From Diadema setosum (Eukaryota; Echinodermata; Echinoidea; Diadematoida; Diadematidae), in the NCBI GenBank assembly GCA_033980235.1, contig CM067064.1, positions 30,946,170 through 31,010,169 of the forward strand: a stretch of 64,000 nucleotides of DNA, read 5' to 3'. The position numbers and the translations under genes were made by a program. Each line of letters opens with the position of its first letter. Positions within the stretch are counted from its first letter, which is position 1. The notes beneath the pieces are model-generated. The model was not told where the DNA came from, did no database searches, and saw only the letters and a program-made list of their open reading frames with translations. Of the stretch, positions 58,415-64,000 are shown in pieces.

Positions 58415-61305
58415 GCAGGTGTATGCATTTCGGTACAGGCCTGTATTTGGAATCCATCTTACAGGTTTTTGCTGTGTCGAGTGATCCTCGTGAAAGGCTT
58501 CTGGTGGTCTGGATTAACCATTTATATAGAAGAGGTTTGCATAAGATAATGAAGATTGTCGTGCATTTTTTTTTTTTTTTTGGCGAAAATTATTTCAAAA
58601 TAATCATTACGACTGCATGGTCTGTATGGAGAGTGAAAATAAAGCAGGGCTACACACTTCACCTGTTCCGTTGAAAATCACTTCTCTACTGGATCCATTG
58701 TGATGGGCCCGGGATAGGCTCAGGAACAAGTCGTTCAACCAATATATCATGCCTTCCACGGGATCGTACCCAATAACGGTGACAGCCGGTGCGTCTTCTA
58801 TGCAAGTTTGAAATACGCCGTCAAGATACGTCTTGTTTTCCGGGATCGACCCGCACATGATCCTATCTCCCCGTCTGTCTACAAAGAAGCCGATTCCCGC
58901 TGCAGCTACATGGAAAAAATGATAGTATTCAGTGTTCGAGGCGAGAGTATAGTATTATCTTCGGGTGCCTTATCTCCGATGTAGCAAAATCTGAAGAAAT
59001 ATATTCATCGGTTTTTTTTAACATTAGCATCTTTTAAATGAATCATCTCAGTAAACTAGATTTATCATGAAAATGCAATCTGACTTTACACGTTAAATGC
59101 AGATTTGTGTATGTATGTGTGTGTGTGTGTGTGTGGGGGGGGGGGGTGTAAATGCAGGGATAATTTCAAGGTTTCAGTGGCTCGAATGACCCCCCCCCCC
59201 CCCCCCCCGAAAAAAAAAAAATCAGTGTGAAACGATGTCATCATGCAGTTTGGTGGAAATAAGTAAGAATGCAAAGTAATTTGTAAAGAATACTCGCATA
59301 TAAATACGCCCTTTAGATTGATATTCAATTTCTGACATATTAAAGCACGTAGTTGAGCATCTTTTAATCGTCACGGCATACTTTCTTCGCAGTTGACACC
59401 AGCGAAGCCCAGCGGGCAGCGGCAGCGGTACCCGTTGACGACGTCTTTGCAGAATCCTCCATTAACGCAGGGGTGGCTGGCGCATTCATCGATATCTAAA
59501 GACAGAATATGCAGGACAGTTATTTCAAAATTTTAAAAGGAATATCTGCAACAAATAGATGCAATGATGAAATATTCTGAAATACACGGTTAAGTAATAC
59601 AGAAAGAACTTTATACATTTTATACTTTTTTTTTCTTATGATTACTTGATGGCGCATACAGTGCACGCAGCAGGTAAGACGCCATCAAGTTTTAGATTTG
59701 AACATCTCATCTAGAAAGTTGTCATTTGTTTACAAGTCTGTACGGAGCAGTGACATGAGGACAGTAAGTATGGTTGAGGGGTCTAGATATCGCGCACGAA
59801 AATTTGAAATGCTCTTATAATAGAAGTTATTCCGTAATCGTACCTGAATTTCTCAATGAATATCACGAAAATGCAGAAAAATCACCTCCCAGAATCTCCT
59901 GATGATACGATGACGGAGTAGTGCGCTGTCGCCGTTTGTATGTCGGACTTTTTTTTATGCGTTCACCTTCTCGGGGTATGTAAAGATCGCGCAGCTGCCC
60001 TATGTAGTTTCATGCGTGAAAGTGTCTGCCCCTCTCTGCGGCTGAACGTGCTTCGGCTTTCGTAGAATATTATAAACGATCGATCGAACAAAATACGAAT
60101 TCTATCGGCTACGATCATACGAACGAGACAAGCGAGACGACACGTCTTGGCTACAACATCCTTAAAAAAAAGATTTTAAGCTAAGGTAGGTAAATTATAA
60201 CGTGAAAAATTTGTTCCAAAAAAATTTGAAATTTAGTGAAAAATTTGTTTGAAATCTAAATTTTTTACCTGCTTCCTTCTCATTTTTAGCGGTTGTCAGG
60301 TATGTTTATTCCATGGGCGTATCGGCAAATTTTGCGCTTAGTCTTACGCGTATTAATGCTTGCTATACGCAGTTACGCTATGCGCGATCATTACGTCCCT
60401 GCGCGAGACCTAGTACCCTTACTATACAACAAACTGACGACGGTTCGAACCACGAAAGAGTGAATTATCCCTGCTGGAAAGAACACACTCTTCCCACGGA
60501 GTGAAACCCAATGTGATACACAGTAGGCGTTTTCACATCAGCCCGATAAAAATCCAAGCTCGAAATATTTTCCGCCATTGCGAATTAGAGCGCTTTTTCA
60601 TTTCTTATTCACATCAGCCCGAAGAGCGAGTAGCCCGAATAGTTAGAAATTTTAAAATAGCTAATTCGACAGCTGAGTATGTGCAAACAGCATCAGTAAT
60701 TTGTGTGCCCTCTCAAAAATTTCTCATGATTTTTGTGTGCAGTGTGTCTCGATCGATCGGGTCACACACGCTAGGCATGATGGGATTCATCGCGCTAATT
60801 TCTCGAGTGGTTTTCACATTATCAAATAGCGCGCTACTATCCCGCTTTTTCAGAAATTTTCCGAGTTGGAGACGAGAAATTTTCTCGATCAGAGCGATAC
60901 AATTAGCGCGCTAATTTGTGTTCACATTATCAAATAGCCCGCTATTCCGCTATCGGGAAAATTTCCAAAGTCAGAAAATAGCGCGCTATTTCGAAACATC
61001 GGGCTGATGTGAAACGCCTTCTGTGAACACAGTGTGAACACAATGTCACAGTGTGAACACATAGTGAATGCAGCGTGAAATCTCTTTACGTTGTTAAATT
61101 CAAGCGTGTAAACATAGCCGACTATGTGGACACACTGTGAACACACTGTGGGTCACTGTGTTCTCTCCGGCGTCAGGATAGTACAGTTATCAAAAACAAG
61201 CGTTACCTATGGCACAATTTGTCCCAACAAGTCCAAGAGGACAAGTACATGTCAGAGCGGCAAACGAAGTTTCCCCGTCACATCCCTTCTTCCAGTTGCA
61301 GTCTT
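52596..61305 (-). CDS. EGF-like / YWTD beta-propeller protein (LRP-like), spliced, 5' incomplete
   Basis: Six minus-strand exons join in frame: 61305-61207, 59495-59382, 58905 (or 58899)-58663, 57429-57261, 54601-54486 and 52870-52596. All introns are GT-AG and phases agree (1,1,1,2,1). About 337 residues are visible. Order: EGF-like module, calcium-binding EGF (DIDEC), then a YWTD propeller. The six blades carry FFVD, IYWL, LYWT, IYWK, LYWTD and LYFS at the signature position, which completes a six-bladed propeller. It then ends in LQIYDVN and TGA. The fold is the ligand-binding unit of LDL-receptor relatives, so a secreted or surface extracellular protein is expected. No signal peptide or membrane segment is certain; the N-terminus lies upstream. 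Specific orthology is not assignable by eye. Confidence 0.85.
53000..53084. mobile_element. Micro-element, family 6, best-preserved copy
   Basis: It starts CCCGTTGAGGACGGACTG and ends CTCATCCTCAACGGG, with TTAA on the right and TTAT on the left. It contains the perfect 16-base palindrome CCCGAGTATACTCGGG at 53053-53068. Confidence 0.8.
53462..53828. mobile_element. TTAA-flanked MITE, family 2, second copy
   Basis: The left end AGGTCCAGTTTACCTTTGGG and the right end GCAAATGGTAAATTATGCCT are flanked by TTAA on both sides. It aligns in inverted orientation with 29543-29905 over its full length (367 against 363 bp). Confidence 0.8.
53825..54190. mobile_element. Family 3 MITE with TTAA on both sides
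   Basis: The left end GGTGGGGATTCATG and the right end CTCACCTCGACCAG with CACACCCT lie between TTAA at 53825-53828 and TTAA at 54187-54190. GATGAAAATTGGTTTTCAAA and AAAACCGATTTTCATCAAAT are inverted partners. The left TTAA is shared with the family 2 copy. Confidence 0.75.
54486..54601 (-). CDS. Propeller exon with blade 4 (short, no long open frame)
   Basis: The acceptor CTGGTTTCATTCGCAG ends at 54602 and the donor GACG|GTATTC starts at 54485. The translation starts [19 protein letters not shown] and ends [10 protein letters not shown]. Entry phase 2 joins GG from the previous exon with A to give Gly; exit phase 1 joins G with CA to give Ala. YW, DGS and the terminal LDID strand are all in the places expected for a YWTD blade. 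It is 116 bp, and stop codons in this frame lie nearby in both flanking introns, so frame-length screens miss it. Confidence 0.82.
54725..54757. repeat. (TA)n microsatellite
   Basis: About 16 TA units inside the intron. Confidence 0.9.
54779..56065 (+). mobile_element. Tc1-like element remnant with long terminal inverted repeats, plus orientation
   Basis: The outer repeat begins AAAAAAGTTTGGAAATCTGA (54779) and its inverted partner ends AGATTTCCAAACTTTTTT near 56065; each repeat is about 200 bases. Inside, a plus frame gives [15 protein letters not shown] and then, after a frameshift in a GA run, [20 protein letters not shown]. These are the second catalytic Asp and the NPIE Glu region of Tc1-type DD34E transposases. 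SMRTRCQAV follows after a deletion. It is clearly inactive. It lies in the intron between blades 3 and 4. Confidence 0.75.
55697..55729. repeat. (TG)n microsatellite
   Basis: About 16 TG units inside the Tc1-like remnant. Confidence 0.9.
56066..56785 (-). mobile_element. Second Tc1-like remnant, opposite orientation
   Basis: Minus-strand frames give KDDNAR and then, in shifted frames, [19 protein letters not shown]. This is the C-terminal half of the same transposase as in the left remnant. The outer end at 56785 is the inverted repeat again (AGATTTCCAAACTTTTTT). The transposase tail is joined directly to the inner repeat of the first remnant near 56066, with no second inner repeat. Confidence 0.7.
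56897..57115. mobile_element. Repeat element with telomere-like GGTTAG units, copy 2
   Basis: The flanks GTATCAGGGCAATTACCCCC and GGGGTAATTGCCAATGGG enclose a GGTTAG/GGTTTAGGGTTAG array. It matches 52333-52515. A poly-C run lies near 56936. Confidence 0.7.
57261..57429 (-). CDS. Propeller exon with blade 3
   Basis: The acceptor GTATGGAAATAG ends at 57430 and the donor AACGG|GTATGA starts at 57260. The translation contains [20 protein letters not shown], then [19 protein letters not shown] and [12 protein letters not shown]. Entry phase 1 completes Ala with the previous exon; exit phase 2 is matched by the 54601 exon. NPRGIELD is the typical strand between YWTD motifs. Confidence 0.88.
57585..58100. 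mobile_element. Family 1 MITE, diverged copy in intron
   Basis: It keeps AGTGAATGCAGCAATTTTAG, AGACTACTACAGCTCATGAC and GAACGGATTGTCCGATTTTC in the expected order. The outermost GGACAAG and CTTGTCC ends are eroded, so no TTAA can be read. Confidence 0.7.
58096..58225 (-). mobile_element. LINE 3' tail remnant
   Basis: On the minus strand the sequence ends GAAGAATAAATGAATTGAAT and runs into TTGAA repeats. An AATAAA-type signal passing into a short tandem tail is typical of CR1/L2-like LINE ends. No coding part remains. Confidence 0.4.
58334..58411 (+). repeat. Poly-T tracts around a G run
   Basis: A run of about 18 T, then about 10 G, then more than 40 T (58367-58411). It lies in an intron. 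Confidence 0.9.
58663..58905 (-). CDS. Propeller exon with blades 1 and 2
   Basis: The translation starts [20 protein letters not shown]; later [20 protein letters not shown] and [14 protein letters not shown] are read. The donor AACAG|GTGAAG starts at 58662. Two acceptors six bases apart (TAG ending at 58906 and CAG ending at 58900) are both in phase 1 and both join the EGF exon to give Thr, with or without an extra Ala-Ala. A Cys pair within blade 1 (MCGS, QTCIED) is unusual for YWTD blades and may form a disulfide. Confidence 0.88.
58908..59379 (-). other. Intron between the cbEGF and the propeller
   Basis: It contains (TG)n followed by poly-G at 59107-59146 and poly-C at 59190-59208. No further exon seen. 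Confidence 0.6.
59382..59495 (-). CDS. Calcium-binding EGF exon
   Basis: The acceptor TATTCTGTCTTTAG ends at 59496 and the donor GAAGAAA|GTATGC starts at 59381. It is a 38-codon symmetric phase 1-1 exon. The translation begins [20 protein letters not shown] and continues [18 protein letters not shown]. All six EGF cysteines are present. DIDE, together with C-x-D-x4-Y-x-C-x-C, predicts calcium binding and Asp hydroxylation. CASHPC fits the C-x-S-x-P-C consensus for O-glucosylation. The O-fucose site (Ser/Thr before Cys3) is missing because Phe is there. Confidence 0.93.
59498..60534 (-). other. Intron, left part
   Basis: Non-coding. GATGGCG...CGCCATC near 59649-59688 forms a short inverted pair. 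No further exon recognised. Confidence 0.5.
60535..61019. mobile_element. CpG-rich fold-back element
   Basis: The ends AGGCGTTTTCACATCAGCCC and GGGCTGATGTGAAACGCCT are inverted partners. TTCACATCAGCCCGA recurs near 60609, and TTCACATTATCAAATAGC recurs near 60813 and 60922 with GCGCGCTA. It is about 485 bp and richer in CpG than its flanks. The minus-strand and plus-strand frames through it carry no domain. Confidence 0.65.
61020..61160. repeat. Degenerate GTGTGAACACA repeats
   Basis: At least six variants of TGTGAACACA or TGTGGACACA are scattered in both orientations, several nearly palindromic. They adjoin the fold-back element. Confidence 0.65.
61207..61305 (-). CDS. EGF-like exon (five cysteines visible)
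   Basis: The acceptor TTTGCACAAGCAG ends at 61306 and the donor CCATAG|GTAACG starts at 61206. It is a 33-codon symmetric phase 1-1 exon. The translation includes [11 protein letters not shown] and then [16 protein letters not shown]. Spacings C-x5-C, C-x10-C, C-x-C and C-x8-C fit cysteines 2 to 6 of an EGF module, so cysteine 1 must come from the previous exon or be absent. The junction with the cbEGF exon gives CAI-DIDEC. The frame stays open upstream to an ATG at 61411 with a hydrophobic run; see findings. Confidence 0.75.
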
Positions 61306-61307
61306 CT

Positions 61308-62457
61308 GCTTGTGCAAAGTGCACAACATACAGAAAACAATCATGAAAACAAAAACAAATACGAAAAATTCCAATAACGCCTATCACAAGCGAAATTCTA
61401 CGAAACGTCAACTTGGCTTCACTGATCTAATATTGCAACTGATTGGCAAATTGCCCTCTATATTGACGTTAATTATAACTTGATCAATCAGTGTTTAGTA
61501 GAAGCCATGAAAAAAAAATGAGTTACGGGTATATGCCTAGCTTGCAAGAACTTCACTAATTTGGATTCTGCAACTTTGCTTGTTGCGGAAAGGGGGGGGG
61601 GGTAATATTCCTTCACGTTGCAAATAGACTGAAGCACCGCCATTCTTTCAAAGTGCCACTGTTTTGCTGAAAGGATATAATTATGTATGCGAGTTTGTTC
61701 ACATTATACATGACAGAGGGAGGAGGAGGCTTATTCCAAATGTGTACATTCAGAGAATACGGAAATAAAATTTAGTTCAAGCAACTTAAAAAGAGTCGCA
61801 ATTAAACTAATATATCAAAAAATGCGTTAAGCAGAAAGTTATAGTTATGTTATTCCGCTTCTCTGTACTTCTCCTCTTTTCTCTCTCGATCTTCTCTTCT
61901 TGTATAATCTCTGTATTATCATCATTAGGAATAGGTTGTTGATATTGTTATTGTTTTTGTTGTTATAATGATTGACATTTCTATAGTTGTTACCAAAAAG
62001 AAAAAAAAAAGTATTTGAAAGCCAACACGCTCCCAACGAACCCTTTCTGAAAACTAATTAGGGGGGTTAACTTTGAACAATGGTGCAGGGTTCCCATAAA
62101 CTCGACGCGACTTACAAACCCTTCAACTCTGATCCTCAAAGTCATTATAATATCCTGTCATTTTTTCGAATGTACGACGCTTAAACAAGGTTTCTATTTC
62201 AAAGAGCTGACCGATCTATATAACTGTATACATTTCTTTTCATTACACTCTTTTCTGTCCCAAGTAACTTCTTTTCGGCAATTACTGGTGTATCTTATTC
62301 AGTGCTGTTTGTGATTTATATGGCTTGTTGTGAAGCATTATGATTACAGCAAAATGAGTATTACTCCAGTTATGTGACTGTTTTTCCTGTTGTAGGTGGA
62401 ACACTGTGATATAATAAAGTAAACGTTCGTAAATGACAAATAGCGAATACTACGATA
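61308..62457 (-). other. Intron or upstream non-coding DNA
   Basis: A poly-G run lies near 61592. Pyrimidine-rich DNA lies at 61857-61960. No further domain recognised. Confidence 0.45.
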
Positions 62458-62459
62458 AC

Positions 62460-62549
62460 CTATAGAAGGGACTTCTGAATAAGATGAGGCTTGTAAAAGG
62501 GAGATGTCTTTTTCCTGACCTAGATCTGAAAAATATCCATTGCCATCCA
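62460..62549 (-). CDS. Candidate upstream exon (unrecognised, 30 codons)
   Basis: The acceptor AAAGATTCATTTCAG ends at 62550 and the donor TCTATAG|GTTATC starts at 62459. It is open, symmetric phase 1-1 and 90 bp, so it would join the EGF exon with Glu. The translation begins DGNGYFSDLGQEKDISLL and ends SSYSEVPSI. It has no cysteine and no known motif. It could be a linker exon; it could equally be chance, since AG and GT flanks are common. Confidence 0.35.
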
Positions 62550-62551
62550 CT

Positions 62552-63304
62552 GAAATGAATCTTTGTCCTGTGGTTTGATAAAGTTATCCCTATACGTGAA
62601 AATCAATTAATGGGGCTGATCGCAGAACCTGCTCTTTCAAAAAATTCCCCTGACTATTACCGAGGTACAATTCAAATGTCTAACTACTGATGGCGTGGGA
62701 CACGAAAAACTTGAAATTTTTTGAAAATCTTTTTTTTTTTCATCTAATTAATAAATTTTCATATCAAAGTGAAGAATTTGAATACACAAACAAATACAGC
62801 TATGTTTGTCAATTCATTTTGCGATTTGATATGCTAAAAAAGAAAGAATATGATTAGGACATAAATGTGTGCTAATCTTAACAGTGACTTCAAAATATTT
62901 CTTGTTACGCAACGAATGCAGTATTATTGAAAAGACTGCATTTTTTTTTCTATTTGATTATAACCTTATTCTAGAAAAGGAAATTGCACTTAACACTAAT
63001 TTTTATGTATACATTATTTGGACTCTGAATTGATTGAAGCATAATTGTATCTACTTCTTCATCTTCATCTTCTTCTTCCTCTTCTTCTTTTCAGGAATAA
63101 TAATCTTTGTTTAGCTAGAAGGAAAGTGATCATCCGGTTGGCGACTGCCAAACAAATGGACACGTTCTAGATAGAGAAGTCATGCATGTGTGGTTAACTT
63201 TGGCAGAGGCAGGGCTGATGCCATTTTTTCTTACTGCTTAAAGGAGAACTCCGGCTGATTTTTGGACTGTTGAAAAACTATAAATTGGTTATACTGGGTA
63301 CAGA
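62552..63304. other. Non-coding DNA
   Basis: A CTT/TCT-rich run lies at 63052-63094. It ends in TTTTCAG on the plus strand but no open frame follows. Confidence 0.45.
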
Positions 63305-63310
63305 GTTTTA

Positions 63311-63434
63311 CAGGGGCGGATCCAGGAATTCCATAAAGGGGAGGCGCCTTAATAAAATTAAAGGGTGGGGGGGCGCACACCCTCCCCCCACATTTTTTTT
63401 TTCTGTTGATTTCTTTTGTTTGAATCCGCCACTG
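63311..63434. mobile_element. Short MITE, CAGGGGCGGATCCA ends
   Basis: The ends CAGGGGCGGATCCAG and TTGAATCCGCCACTG pair at 12 of the outer 14 positions. GTTTTA stands directly left (63305-63310) and directly right (63435-63440), a six-base target duplication. It is 124 bp and non-coding. CAG-G-GGCGGAT ends are common in hAT-like MITEs, but hAT duplications are usually 8 bp, so the superfamily is open. Confidence 0.75.
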
Positions 63435-63440
63435 GTTTTA

Positions 63441-63837
63441 GAATTTATAGTGATCGTGATGGCGTAAGGAATGAGAATGCAGTTTCAAAAATATCAATTA
63501 ATTAACAAATCACAATGAACATTGAAGGATGATGACAGAGGAGCTTCACCACAAGAATGCATGAGTTTGGGCTCAAGGATGCAGAAGAAAAGAAAAAAGC
63601 ATACATAAATTCTACACAGGTGACCTTGTTCAGCAAGCGTTATTGTAATTGAATTGCATTGCTACGTTCCGAAATAATTATGTGAGCCTCCTATACCATA
63701 CTCGTACATTTTCATGGCGAGCCCCCACTCATGCATTCTTATTGTGAATGTGCTACCTTGTTCAGTGTAATTTGTTTTGGGGTTTTCATAGTACACGACG
63801 TCGTATTTGCTTCTCTGCTCAAGGACCACATATATAT
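63441..63837. other. Non-coding DNA
   Basis: Nothing recognised. Confidence 0.45.
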
Positions 63838-63852
63838 GATTGACTGATTGAC

Positions 63853-63910
<58 letters not shown>

Positions 63911-63946
63911 GTTGATTGATTAATTGATTAATTCATTGATTGATTG
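63838..63946. repeat. (GATT)n microsatellite
   Basis: About 27 units of TGAT with a few variants. Confidence 0.95.
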
Positions 63947-64000
63947 AAAGGTCTTTATTAAAATCTGATTTGGCGACCAACGGTCGAATTTCACAGATGT
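63947..64000 (-). mobile_element. Probable retroelement 3' end running off the edge
   Basis: On the minus strand, AATCAGATTTTAATAAAGAC leads into CTTTCAATCAATC repeats. An AATAAA signal followed directly by a tandem four-base tail is typical of some LINE and SINE ends. The body lies outside the window. Confidence 0.45.

Overview
The window reads as nuclear DNA from an intron-rich animal. It is AT-rich, with GT-AG introns, isolated coding islands, many microsatellites and dozens of short transposon-like repeats. The two gene families present (a heparan sulfate 3-O-sulfotransferase and an EGF/YWTD-propeller protein) and the repeat style suggest a marine deuterostome, most likely an echinoderm. 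That placement is inference; I saw no species-diagnostic sequence.

Layout: 1-38,000 holds no protein-coding gene that I can support. It contains a CpG-dense patch at 1437-1764 that could be a distant promoter or first exon, and many non-autonomous transposons: TTAA-flanked families, TACTGTA-ended palindromic elements, a pogo-like element, fold-backs, LINE ends and one tRNA-derived SINE. A plus-strand gene lies at 38,029-39,661: a single coding exon for a 520-residue type II membrane sulfotransferase, preceded by a strong splice acceptor and three tiny upstream open frames. Next, 39,662-52,300 is mostly featureless AT-rich DNA, with one long fold-back near 51 kb.

From 52,596 to the right edge, a second gene runs on the minus strand, with its 5' end outside the window. 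I can chain six exons: EGF-like, calcium-binding EGF, and four exons that together form one complete six-bladed YWTD (LDL-receptor class B) beta-propeller. Every junction phase agrees. One of these exons (54,486-54,601) has no long open frame around it and was found by its YW motif and splice sites. A possible further upstream exon lies at 62,460-62,549. The introns carry a Tc1-like pair in opposite orientation, telomere-like GGTTAG repeats, TTAA elements, LINE tails and a CpG-rich fold-back.

Both genes make extracellular-matrix or cell-surface products. The sulfotransferase would modify heparan sulfate in the Golgi, and the EGF/propeller protein would be secreted or surface-bound. Nothing here shows that they work together. 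The most distinctive content is the repeat biology: elements whose arms match within a copy but differ between copies, element pairs sharing one TTAA, and one transposon nested inside another with a readable target duplication.
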